This document shows, piece after piece, positions 51,701-62,157 of a stretch of DNA of 64,000 nt. This DNA comes from Allodiplogaster sudhausi (Eukaryota; Nematoda; Chromadorea; Rhabditida; Diplogasteridae), in NCBI GenBank assembly GCA_945643635.1, contig CALZFC010000005.1, positions 297,501-361,500 of the forward strand. The letters run 5' to 3'. The notes below the pieces were generated by a model. It was not told where the DNA came from and did not search any database. It saw only the letters and a list, made by a program, of their open reading frames with translations. Position numbers and translations under genes: made by a program. Each line of letters begins with the position of its first letter. Position 1 is the stretch's first letter.

Positions 51701-54167
51701 TAAATTGACCATCGTAGCTTAAAAAATTATCAAAATTTAAGTGATACATATAAAAAATGTTTTGAACTTACCCACGCAAGTTATGAGCTATTACGGTAAA
51801 GCCTCGATGTTCGTCGTGAAACAGCCACTGGCAGAACTCAGCATTGATATCTCGACTCGGGTCGTTGATTGCCTCCCATTGCCACAAACGCCTTCCTCCA
51901 CAATGTTCACAGCGAGCAGTGACATCGTGGGCATCCTTCGGCAATTTCACCTCGCACGCGTCGCAGGAACGAAGCGCCATGATGAGATTGGGAACATGTC
52001 GACGGGAGCCACCCTCCTTCGACACGATTGTCTAGAAAGAAAGAAAAAAATGATATATGCAAAATAATTGAAAACAATACCGCAATATCGAAAATGATCG
52101 TTCTCTTCTTAAAACGTTTCGAGAGTGGAGGAAGTGTCGGAACGTAGCAAGTGCGGTGACCATAAGGACGATCATCACAGCAGACGTCACAGTATGAGTA
52201 GCCGCACCGATGTGGTCTTCCTCGTCGCGATTCACTTCTGGAAGAATCACATTTCTCACAATTGTCCATAGTTTCGCAGAATGAGCTCCTCTCTTTCCTT
52301 CAAAACATTTGTAAAGTTTTTTTCTAATTACCTATAATATAAACCTTTTTGCTGATGACGTTTTAGGCAGTCCTCTGTGTGGCAGACGACTCCACACTTG
52401 GCGCACGAGAACTCATCATGGCCCGCGCATTTCGTCCGCTCACGCCCACCGCACTTATCACAGTTCACAGGACAGTGATAGTGTAACGTCGCCTTATCAT
52501 CGAGAACGTCACACTTGGCGCAGTAAAATTTTCGCTCTAAATGTTATAATATATCACTCCTTTCTTCGTTCACTACACTACTAACTAAAAAAGGTGGCAA
52601 TTCGTTTGATATGGTCAAAATGCCCGTGATGAAGACGAAGTCAGATGACGTGGTCAATGAACTCTCCGGCGAACACTGCTTTCCCTGGTGTATCACCATA
52701 GAAGAGTATTAATTGAATTCCAGGCATTGCCTCTTGAAATTCCTTCATGTCGTCAATCGTATACTCAGGCTTCTTCGAGATATTGAACTCTTGATGGTAA
52801 AGATCTGCCACAGCTTGCTGTCTGCCTTCGTATCGTCGTGTTGCCTTCCATCTCGCAGGATCTTTCTTGCGCGCCAAATAGGCCATGCCAACAGCAATAG
52901 TCACGCTTTCCTATAAACGAATGAATGTGTTGTCAAATTTTCGTATTTCTTCGAACCCTTCACACGCGTGATGTTGCGCCAATCACTCTTTCGCGCGAAT
53001 GAACGTTGTCCACTGCCGGTAGGTACATCAATCCATGAAATGCGTATCTCGATCTATAAAAAATATTTTTTACTGAAATAAAAAAAATTTTAATTTCTGT
53101 ACTTCACTCAGGAGAAGAGGTGCAGCTACTCCTGTTGACGTTTGCGCAAGTGAAATGTCACGACGCAGAATGCGCGGAATGTGTTCCGTGTACCGTGACG
53201 GTTTAAGATAGTATGCACGCGGAACACCATCCTGGTTAATTGCTACCGAGATGCGGAGATCACTTCCGTACACCTTTGGCTTACTCCGTTTGATAATATC
53301 AAGCATCACCTAAATATGTAAAGTAAAAAATATTCCTAAGTCTATTTGGTCATAACAAACCAAATCAAAAAGGCCGTCCAGATCTTGTGTGCGGTATGCG
53401 ATCTTGCGGAATCGTATGGATGTGTTCTCCTCGGTGACATTGAACCTTTTGTTCTGCCGAATATCGCGCTCCACAACACGATAAACGTCGGTGACGGCAT
53501 GGACGATGCCATCAATGCACAAAGGATTCTAAATTACTGAGTCTCAAGAAATTATACAAAAGAAATTTTAAAAAATTGGCTACCTCCTCCTCCTCGTCTT
53601 CATTAATGACCTTCTCAAAATTCACTTTGATCTCATCACCGTTGCTCTCAGCGCTCTCGCAATCGCTACTTGAACTGACACTCTCGTCATCAGACGAAGC
53701 CTAAAAAGTTTAATTCTTCAAACAAAAAAAAATTTCAAATACATTGCTAGAGCTGTCGTCGCTGCTACTGTCGGTGCTGTTGCTGGCACTGCTCCTCGAA
53801 CTGGCGTACTTGATGGAACTGTTAGTCTCTTCGTCATCATCGTCAGAAGAGAACTAGAAATATTTTTTTTGTGAATTGATTTATCAAGTATTTTTTTAAC
53901 AATTATAATTTTTCTAATACATTGCTGGAGCTGTCGTCGCTGCTAGTGTCGGTGCTGTTGCTGGAGTTGCTCCTCGAACTGGCACACGTGTAGGAACTGT
54001 TAGTCTCTTCATCGTCAGAAGAGAACTTGAAATATTCTTTTTACAGGTAAAATAGTTAATTCTAATGAACATAAGTAACTACTCACGTCGCTCTTGTTGC
54101 TGCTGCTGCAACTGGATGAACAAGTGCCACTTGAGGTGCTGCCACTGTCCTCACTATATGAGGAGAA
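48746..54167 (-). CDS. Protein-primed family B DNA polymerase of the Polinton, with in-frame stops
   Basis: Replicative polymerase of the element. Exons 5'-3': 54087-54167, 53921-54025, 53743-53853, 53584-53700, 53361-53528, 53103-53309, 52964-53053, 52586-52910, 52332-52536, 52081-52297, 51772-52031, 51525-51717, 51049-51446, 50872-51001, 50584-50802, 50420-50524, 50235-50369, 49961-50169, about 49803-49890, 49593-49748, 49231-49515 and 48746-49179. The first four encode a Ser/Asp/Glu-rich disordered leader. Then come zinc knuckles (FYCAKCDV, CEHCGGRRLW), the exonuclease region (AHNLRGYDGQF), HGCYWHAC, FGGRCEVFRL, KLMANSL and YVDTDSVLY, the catalytic Asp motif. In-frame TGA at 52641-52643 and TAG at 51132-51134 interrupt it. 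The 49593/49515 join does not close in phase. Probably a recently inactivated copy. Confidence 0.8.
53743..54025 (-). repeat. Tandemly duplicated exon-intron unit in polymerase leader
   Basis: Exons 53743-53853 (37 codons) and 53921-54025 (35 codons) are near copies, including the shared exon ends SSDDSSSN and the flanking splice bases. Each encodes a Ser-rich acidic segment (FSSDD...EETNSS). The exon at 54087-54167 is a more diverged third copy. Confidence 0.8.
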
Positions 54168-54308
54168 CTACAATAAAAACAGAATTATAATTTGTAATAT
54201 AATAAAAGGACAAACTTCACTAGAGTTTCATTGCGAAAAGACACTGCTTCAATTTTTTAGAGTCTTGAAAATGCGAGCTGAAATATGTTATTTAAGGTGA
54301 GCTCAAGA

Positions 54309-54541
54309 ATGTCAAACGTTGAGAACATGCCAGCACAACCAAAGCGTCCTGTGAGTTTTGGCAAACGAATTCGTCCGGATGGAAAGGGATACGAAACGGT
54401 ATATTCTTCAAATTTTCTTATTATTATGAACTATTTTATTCGTATTAGGCGACGATTGAAGAAGTGAAACTTCAAGGAATACAACTGCAAACAATAATAC
54501 CAGTATTAACGAAACACGAATCGTCCTTCATATCGAGAAAG
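54309..54541 (+). CDS. Short two-exon plus-strand ORF, Polinton
   Basis: ATG at 54309-54311, exon to 54398, in-phase join to 54449-54541, 61 codons: PKRPVSFGKRIRPDGKGYET then KLQGIQLQTIIPVLTKHESS. Diverges from the polymerase gene with a short shared upstream region. It may be the 5' end of the acidic gene that follows, but the next candidate exon (about 54715-54790) does not join cleanly. Function unknown. Confidence 0.4.
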
Positions 54542-54888
54542 GTAGCAACATAACTATGGACATAACAATTACGTAATAAGAACAGGCATATTCTCAATAT
54601 TTGATGAATATGTTCTATGTACATACATGCATCTTTTCACAAGCAGAAATTTACGTTTCTCCCTATTCCCGCTCTCTCTCTCTCTCTCTCTCTCTCTATA
54701 GTGCTGTGAAGAGAAGACTTGGCGGCGCTTCGCTATGTTCAGATCATTATGCTGATAAAGCGATGTCAGTGCCTTTGAGCACTTTCAGTAAGATTGATTT
54801 TCTATCCCAGTGGCTACGCTCTTATTTCCTCTCTTGTTTTCTTCATTTTTTTTATATGTTTCTTACTATCTGGTATGTTTATTGCAGA

Positions 54889-57800
54889 ATGACGACTGAA
54901 ATTGTGGATCTTTCTAGCGGTGACGAACTCGTCAACACGCCGACCAAGAAAAGAAAAGCTGTGGGGGACAGCAAACAGGCGAACGGAGATGAAGAGGTTA
55001 TCGCTATGTTTCTTTATTCCTATACGTTCTTAATCTTTGTTCCTTTTGTAGAAGCAGCCTTCCAAAAGGCGTCTGACCATCATGTCCGAAGACGAGGATG
55101 ACGAAGGCGAAAACATAAGGACAAACGCGAAAAGGTTTGATTTTTCTTTTTCTTTCTTTTATTTGACTCAAATATGTGCCTCTTTCCAATTCCTTTATTG
55201 ACATTTTCATTTTTTTATTTCAAATTATGTGTTCATTTCAATCTTTTGTTCTTAATTAGATTTATCTTTTACGTTCAATAAAATAATAGTTTTGTATCTT
55301 TAGAAGGAAGAAGAAGATTATTCATCAGCAGAAGGAAAAGTCGACAGTGCTAAGAGCGTGCAGAGAAAGCCTGTGAAGAAAACCAATCAGAGGGCGAAGA
55401 GAATTGGCAAGGTAAATCTTTCCTAATTATCTATTGATATTTCTATTTGAATATGAACACCTTTTCAAACATTTTAAAATAACAGGACTAATCACTTCAG
55501 AGGGAGCAGATTACTCGTCCTCTGAAGAAAGAGTCGACAACGATCACAGAGATGACGTCGTGCAGAAGAAGCGTTTGAAGAAACGCAATCGCAAGAGGAC
55601 GAGAAGTGGAAAGGTAAATTTTCCCTATTCATCTATTGATTTTTCCCATTGAACTTATATGAGCACCTTTTCTATCTTTTTAAAATGAAAGTATTAATCA
55701 GTTCAGAAGGAAGCAGATTACTCGTCCTCTGAGGAAAGAGTTGCCAGCGATGGCAGCGACGACCTCGAGTAGAAAAAGAAGAAACGTGATCGAACGACGA
55801 AGAGAAAGGGAAAGGTAATCTTTCCTATTCATCTATTAATATTTCTATTTGAAATTATATGAGCACCTTTTCTATCTTTTTAAAATGAAAGTATTAATCA
55901 GTTCAGAAGGAAGCAGATTACTCGACCTCTGACAATGAGGAAGGAGTCGCCAGCGATGACAGCGACGACCTCGAGAAGAAAAAAAGATGAAGAAGAAGAG
56001 AAAGGGAAAGGTATTATTGATATTTCTATTTGAAACCAATTTTTAAACCATTGATTCTTAATGAATTCGATAACTTTTCATTTAACATTATTAACATTTT
56101 AACGTATTGTTCATTTAGAAATGGTACAATGGACCTGATCTTTCATCGGCGTCTTCCGACGAAGATGAAATCTGGAAAGGGAAACCGAGAAGAGGAACCC
56201 AGAAAAGGCCCTCTTGTAAGAAGTGCGGATTCGATGTTGTATTCAGCTGGCATGAAAAGAGAAAGGTTTCTTTTTTACATAGAAATTAAGGCTTCTTTAA
56301 TGAATTTCTTTGTTTACATCTGATTTCCTGATTTTAAGGGTGCCTGGATGCGATGCCCCACACACAAGAATCTACAGAAGTACGTGAGCAGTTCACCTTT
56401 GAAGTTCAAATCAATCAAACGCTGTTGCAAGCGGCCGTGCCGTGAAGTGAAAGTCACTATGAAGTCGACGAAGAACAGGGGTCGGTGCTACTCTGTGTGC
56501 ACCAACTGTGACCTGTTTGAATTCGAAGAAGAAGAAGAAGAAGAAGAAGAAGAAGAAGAAGAAGAAGAAGAAGAAGAAGAAGAAGAAGAAGAAGAAGAAG
56601 AAGAAGAAGAAGAAGAAGAAGAAGAAGAAGAAGAAGAAGAAGAAGAAGAAGAAGAAGAAGAAGAAGAAGAAGAAGAAGAAGAAAGAAGAAGAAGAAGAAG
56701 AAAAGAAGAAGAAGAAGAAGAAGAAGAAGAAGAAGAAGAAGAAGAAGAAGAAGAAGAAGAAGAAGAAGAAGAAGAGAGAGAAGAAGAAGAAGAAGAAGAA
56801 GAAGAAGAAGAAGAAGAAGAAAAGAAGAAGAAGAAAAGAAGAAGAAGAGAAGAAGAAGAAGAAGAAGAAGAAAGAAGAAGAGAAGAAGAAGAAGAAGAAG
56901 AAGAAGAAGAAGAAGAAGAAGAAAAGAAGAAGAAGAAGAAGAAGAAGAAGAAGAAGAAGAAGAAGAAGAAGAAGAAGAAGAAGAAGAAGAAGAAGAAGAA
57001 GAAGAAGAAGAAGAAGAAGAAGAAGAAGAAGAAGAAGAAGAAGAAGAAGAAGAAGAAGAAGAAGAAGAAGAAGAAGAAGAAAGAAGAAGAAGAAGAAGAA
57101 GAAGAAGAAGAAGAAAGAAGAAGAAGAAGAAGAAGAGAAGAAGAAGAAGAAGAAGAAGAAGAAGAAGAAGAGAAGAAGAAGAAGAAGAAGAAGAAGAAGA
57201 AGAAGAAGAAAGAAGAAGAAGAAGAAGAAGAAGAAGAAGAAGAAGAAGAAGAAGAAGAAGAAAAGAAGAAGAAGAAGAAGAAGAAGAAGAAGAAGAAGAA
57301 GAAGAAGAAGAAGAGAAGAAGAAGAAGAAGAAGAAGAAGAAGAAGAAGAAGAAGAAGAAGAGAAGAAGAAGAAGAAGAAGAAGAAGAAAGAAAGAAGAAG
57401 AAGAAAGAAGAAGAAGAAGAAGAAGAAGAAGAAGAAGAAGAAAGAAGAAGAAGAAGAAGAAGAAGAAGAAGAAGAAGAAGAAGAAGAAGAAGAAGAAGAA
57501 GAAGAAGAAGAAGAAGAAGAAGAAGAAGAAAGAAGAAGAAGAAGAAGAAGAAGAAGAAGAAGAAGAAGAAGAAGAAGAAGAAGAAGAAGAAGAAGAAGAA
57601 GAAAGAAGAAGAAGAAGAAAGAAGAAGAAGAAGAAGAAGAAGAAGAGAAGAAGAAGAAGAAGAAGAAGAAGAAGAAGAAGAAAAGAAGAAGAAGAAGAAG
57701 AAGAAGAAAGAAAGAAGAAGAAGAAGAAGAAGAAGAAGAAGAAGAAGAAGAAGAAGAAGAAGAAGAAGAAGAAGAAGAAGAAGAAGAAGAGAAGAAGAAG

Positions 57801-57970
57801 AAGAAGAAGAAGAAGAAGAAGAAGAAGAAGAAGAAGAAGAAGAAGAAGAAGAAGAAGAAGAAGAAGAAGAAGAAGAAGAAGAAGAAGAAAGAAGAAAGAA
57901 GAAGAAGAAGAAGAAAAGATTTTTTCTGCGAGAATTTTCTAAGAGTGTGGGGTTTGTTTTTTTTTTTTGA
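54889..57970 (+). CDS. Acidic/basic repeat protein with Cys-rich (GRF-like) zinc site and poly-Glu tail
   Basis: Begins MTTEIVDLSSGDELVNTPTK at 54889. It then has exons of Ser/Asp/Glu plus Lys/Arg composition (about 55050-55134, 55315-55411, 55500-55611, 55703-55815, 55908-56010), several of them tandem copies. Exons 56119-56265 and 56339 onward encode CKKCGFDVVFSW, WMRCPTH, CCKRPCREV and NRGRCYSVCTNCDLFEF, a pattern resembling a GRF-type zinc finger that binds single-stranded nucleic acid. The frame then enters (GAA)n and reads Glu, Arg or Lys until 57970. Internal joins are uncertain, and one copy has TAG where its neighbour has AAG (near 55770). Composition suggests a DNA-associated protein. 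Confidence 0.5.
55412..56010 (+). repeat. Tandem array of about 200-bp intron-exon units
   Basis: Three to four copies, each an intron starting GTAAAT/GTAATC with TTTCCTATTCATCTATT..., a TTTTAAAATGAAAGTATTAATCAG-like branch and acceptor region, then an exon with GCAGATTACTCG. Copies at about 55412-55611, 55612-55815 and 55816-56010. Confidence 0.85.
56522..57915. repeat. 1.4-kb (GAA)n tract
   Basis: Almost pure GAA on the plus strand with scattered GAAA and GA interruptions that shift the frame. Because GAA, AAG and AGA are all sense codons, every plus-strand frame stays open (poly-Glu, poly-Lys, poly-Arg), so frame length is not evidence of coding. Confidence 0.97.
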
Positions 57971-58113
57971 AAGTATTCAATTTCTTTCTGTTTTTTTTTT
58001 GAAAGTATTCAAGTTGTTAGAATGATCGATTATGGAATGCGATTGGAAGTATTGCTCTTGCTAAATTAAAGTATGAAGAATAAAACAATAGAGTTGTAGT
58101 ATAGGATTGCACA

Positions 58114-58612
58114 TACAGCGAAGGAAAAAGAGTGTCAAATAACGTTCTCTTGGATGCCTTGAGAAGGGGAATGAAAATGGAACGCTAATACGTACGTTTG
58201 TCGGTACTTGTGATCTTATTCAATCAAAGTAATTCCAGACAGTGATTCGTGTCTCTCTCTCTCTGTATCTGTCTCTGTGTACTTCAATATCTGTGAAGAT
58301 ATGCTGACGTCTCGGCCGCATGGCCTAACGGATAGCACGTTTGACTAGTACGCGAAAGGTTCCCGGTTCGATTCCCGCCCGGAGCACTATATTCTTGGCT
58401 ATGGACTTATTGTTAGAAAAATTTCGCTTGGACATTTCAACGGGGCTCCTGGACTTAGAAAAATTCCGAGTTGCGATTTCAACGGGGCTCCTGGACTTAG
58501 AAAAATTCAAGAGCCTTCTCTGGACAGACAAATTCATAGAAGAGAAATTTCAACGGGGAGTTCTGGACTTAGAAAAATTTCAAGAGGCCGTCAAAGTTTG
58601 CACACTCATCAT
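58114..58612. repeat. Polinton right terminal inverted repeat
   Basis: Inverse of 43971-44014 joined to 46144-46536. It contains the tRNA-like module (58313-58386) and three tandem units built on TTCAACGGGGCTCCTGGACT (about 58436-58560). The left repeat keeps fewer units. Confidence 0.85.
58313..58386 (+). other. tRNA-like module in Polinton right inverted repeat
   Basis: Partner of 46268-46342, with box A-like TGGCCTAACGGATAGC and box B GGTTCGATTCC. In the best alignment to tRNA numbering the loop reads CTAGTAC, giving anticodon AGT. Poor acceptor and T stems argue against a working tRNA. Confidence 0.55.
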
Positions 58613-58812
58613 CATAATTCGATAGCAATTTACTTTATAAGGCTTACGCCAAATTTCTCTCTATCCGACACTATTTTTCATCGTTCTCTTGTTTTCGAAA
58701 AAGTCGTGATTTCTGATGTTGTGATTTTTTCCACCGGAAAATTATGTGACGACTATTATTGGCCTTTTATGACGGCTTGCATCGTTTGCTGTGTTATGAA
58801 TTATATGAATTG

Positions 58813-58915
58813 AATATAAAGGAGATCTCATGGTCAGGAGAAAAGAGAGAATTAAAAAGAGAATTCGACGGGCGCACTCAAGGGCTGATGGGAAAGGCAA
58901 GATCTCCTTTATATT
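58813..58915. mobile_element. 103-bp MITE-like inverted-repeat element
   Basis: Perfect 16-base ends AATATAAAGGAGATCT and AGATCTCCTTTATATT around about 70 bases. No coding capacity. Confidence 0.6.
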
Positions 58916-59236
58916 ATAGAGATTAGAGATTGGAGGAGCGAGAGAAGAATGGAGAAGGAGAGGGCGGGTGAGGGAGAGAGAGAGAGTGAGAGAAAGAGAG
59001 AAGGAGTGAAAGAGACAGTAATGAATCACGATCTTGTCACATGAAGTAAAGGAGAACGACTTTACCATTAAGCGGTGCTCTTTTTACACAAGAACTGTAC
59101 AGATCTGAATACTTCCCTTTGACGATAAAGAATACAATAAATACATTTCGACACTGTCGTTACTGCCGGAGACCAGGCTGAAGGTACGGAAGGTTTCTGG
59201 CTATCTTATGAAAACCTACTGCTTTGTTCTCAGCAT

Positions 59237-60104
59237 TCATCCCCGAGAACGATACATATGTATGTATGTATGTCCATACAAACATACCATATACGAAAGG
59301 GAGGAGCGTCGACTTGAGCTGGAGCGGGTTTGTATTATTATAAACACTAGAATGGCTGCGCCGATGAAGAGGACCACGATTACCACAACGATGAGAAGAC
59401 GCGTTAAGGAGAGTTCTCTGAGCAGTGATCCTTTCTGTCATGACGGTACATTCCATCGAATGAACGAACTCTTCTTGCATGTCGTCTGTTCCCACTTGGC
59501 AGCACTCCCAATTGCAACACTCGTAATTGGCGGGACACGACCAATACACCGTCAGAACCCTGAGAACTCTGGGGCTTCTTTGGTTAACAAGGTATGACAT
59601 GCGATGTCATAACATGGTCATAACATTAGAAAGTGAGAGAAACTCCTCGCCTCAGGCCATTCGCCAGTCTGCGATTGTAGAAGGGACTCTCGCATCCAAC
59701 CACGTCGTCTGTATTCGCATCTTTTGCACAGAAGATGCACGATACTTCTTTTGAATTGTAAGAAGCTCCTCCCGAATTCTCGCTTGAAAATTCGGTGGAA
59801 AAAGCGTCGCTCGTAATAATCAAGGAGTTGTCGTTGCTGAAGCTCACGCATTCGTCCACAGGGCGGTAGAAGTACGTGATTTCATCAATTCTTAATCAAA
59901 AAGAACATATACTATTTAATTTATCTATATATTTTAAATAGTGAATATAATACCTCATCCTATTATCCCGATCCACTTGCATGCGATTATGGGTGGTTCT
60001 GTTAAAGGAATTTGTGCATGGAGTGAGCCAGACTAAACCTCCGTTCTCGGCTGTCTTCGAAAGCCGAGGCCGTAGAAGAGGAATTCGATCGGAGGGAGCG
60101 GATC
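59237..60104 (-). CDS. Cys-rich single-pass membrane protein, CX-module-like
   Basis: Exons seen: about 59956-60104 (RLSKTAENGGLVWLTPCTNS), joining in phase to a following exon starting near 59890 (IDEITYFYRPVDECVSFSND), then 59496-59568 with VYWSCPANYECCNWECC. A 61-base intron follows to 59237-59434, which encodes a clear transmembrane helix (RLLIVVVIVVLFIGAAILVF), a short basic tail and TGA at 59237-59239. The WSCP..YECC..ECC pattern just before a TM helix resembles the end of the nematode CX module. The donor of the middle exon and the gene start are unresolved. Likely a surface protein of unknown role. Confidence 0.5.
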
Positions 60105-61326
60105 TGAACAAAATCTTACGATATTTAAAACTGCATAATCTGTACTCATACTAAAATGAAACATTTAAAATGTAAACTTTGCACTTGGCGTCCGACTGCC
60201 TGGTGACTCTATGCTGGCGTCTAGAAACTTTATTTCATATTTTAATAATAAATTGAATTTTTAAAAGATGGCGAACTTTCTTTGCATTGCACTTGGTTGA
60301 AGATGTTGAATGCAGAGAAGAGAAAGAGAAAGGAAAGCGGCATCTTCAACTGGAATTTGCACTGCTCTAGGCACGAATTAAGTTGTTCTCTCCCTGTTAA
60401 GGATTCATTGTGATCGATTGCATTGCAACAAAACATGAAGTGAATCACTCAACAAATGATTAACCATTTCTCTCACTCTCTCTCTCAGCTATGAATTTTC
60501 TGCTTTCTCTCTGCCCTTTTTCAATTCACTTTCTCGGCTCAAAATGGCACATCCAATTATTTGAAGGGAAACTCTTCAAGACGCAACAATCTCTTTGTCC
60601 GTGCATATCTCCTCTCCATGATAAATTACGAGAAAATAAATTAACAGTTAAAAGTTGATGATATTGATGTGCATGCATGATGAACTAGAATGAAATAATA
60701 TTAGATTGGAAGAAGAAGTCTCGTCGTCCGAGTAGTTCTCTTCTGCCTTCTTCACTCATTAACTCCCAACAGACCGCTCTCGCCATCTCCTCCAAAGTCG
60801 CTTCGTTGCTCCTCGCAAAGCCCTGATTATTAAGAATCTTTATCAGTTTATTATCATCGGACGAATCTTTCTCTTCTTCGCAATAAACAACAAAATACAA
60901 GAAGTAAAGTGAAATCTAGCCATGTAGAAAGTGTCGTTGACATGACAAAGAAATCTTCCGGTCAAAGAATCCTCTGCGAAGCTGAAGCGTCGCTCCTCCC
61001 TCGTAGAATGACTGAGCAGCAGACGAGAAGATCTTCCAGACATCGTATTCACCAGTCGCATCCGCCTCTCATCCTCCTTCAGTCACTCTTACGTTTTCAA
61101 TGTATTCAGTAAACAAATAAATCAGCACCACAAAGTGAAAAATAACGGAAAAGTATATCTAAATGCAAGAACGCAGCCAAACTTTTAAAGTGTTAATTGA
61201 AAACTTTAAAAACCTTGGAAACTTGGAGTAACCATCTTTCTGCCAGGATTCCTTCATCGTCGAACTCTTCCTCCTCCTTCTCCCGAGGCGAAAGATGCCA
61301 AACTCTGTTGCAACTCTCACATTCTA
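60105..61326 (-). other. Unlinked open segments, possible exons
   Basis: Minus-strand segments of normal composition: about 61219-61357 in a second frame (KQLVECESCNRVWHLSPRE, a CxxC with W and H reminiscent of a CW-type zinc finger), 60950-61090 (RRFSFAEDSLTGRF) and 60690-60895 (KILNNQGFARSNEATLEEMA to a stop near 60685). They may form the 3' part of the gene at 61327-62821 or a separate gene. I could not join them in phase. Confidence 0.3.
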
Positions 61327-62096
61327 CTAATTGTTTCGGCGACCGCGTACGGGAAAACTACAAGTTAGAAAATCAAGGACTTGTCTTCTTCTTCTTTTTC
61401 GACAAGCATTTATTTAGCAACACGGTGAAGATAAATAATAATTAATTAATCAATCAATTTACATACCCGTTGCTGTTGTGTCTTAGACAAGAAAAGCGGA
61501 GACGTCGAAAAGAGTTGCCTCTGCCCGCTGCCTTGTCCAACACTGCAAGAGCCTTTTCCCTGCTCGGAGACCTCACGAGGAGTTCTGTAAGAGACATTCT
61601 CACTGCAGACAGAAGAATTGCTTCTTCTCTGCTCTGTCGCTTTAGCTCGTGTCGGTGAAGTTCGTGCTCCCGGTTGTTGTTCATTGTCTGGAGAAGAGAA
61701 AAGCCTGCTCTCCCTTTCTCTCCGATGAAACCTGTTCACCCCTGATCATTTTTACTTTTCTATTCTCGAGAAGGAATGTCGAGTACATGAGCCAGAGATA
61801 CATAGAGGCAGAAGAAGATCTGTTGATGTCTGTTCATATGTACATAGATCAGAGGATAATATATGTATGGAGGTTACACTTACCAACGTCAGCAAGAAGA
61901 TTGTGTGCGGGGAACCCGGTTGAGGAGCTGCCTCTCCAAAATGTAGCAGTTCGTTCACCTAAGCGAGAGAGACAGAGAGAAAGAGTGAGGGAGTGAGAGA
62001 GGCGGCGAGGGACAGAGAGAGAGAGAAAGAGAAATAGAGAGAGAGAGAAAGAGAAAGAGAGAGAGAGAAAGAGAAAGAGAGAGAGAGAGAAAGAGT

Positions 62097-62157
<61 letters not shown>

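Larger units (their letters stand above)
43971..58612. mobile_element. Polinton/Maverick DNA transposon, decayed, with nested insertion
   Basis: 14.6 kb, or about 12.5 kb without the nested element 44015-46143. The outer inverted repeat begins ATGATGAGTG at 43971, and its reverse complement ends at 58612. It continues inward as TTTGACGGCCTCTTGAAATT and then to about 46536 on the left and 58114 on the right. A direct repeat CATAAT flanks it at 43965-43970 and 58613-58618, matching the 6-bp duplication known for Polintons. Gene content fits: protein-primed PolB (-), packaging ATPase and major capsid remnants (-), zinc-finger and PAZ-like ORFs (-), and an acidic Cys-rich protein (+). No integrase or protease was found. 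The polymerase carries in-frame stops, so this copy is probably not autonomous. Confidence 0.85.

Noticed and set aside
56348..58025. Two 500-plus codon frames of Glu/Lys/Arg
   Set aside because: A GAA repeat has no stop codon in any plus-strand frame, so the length is not evidence of a gene. Only the part before 56522 has normal composition.
58313..58386. Amber-suppressor tRNA (CTA) matching the UAG in PolB
   Set aside because: Aligned to tRNA numbering with T33 in place, the anticodon is AGT, not CTA, and the acceptor and T stems do not pair.
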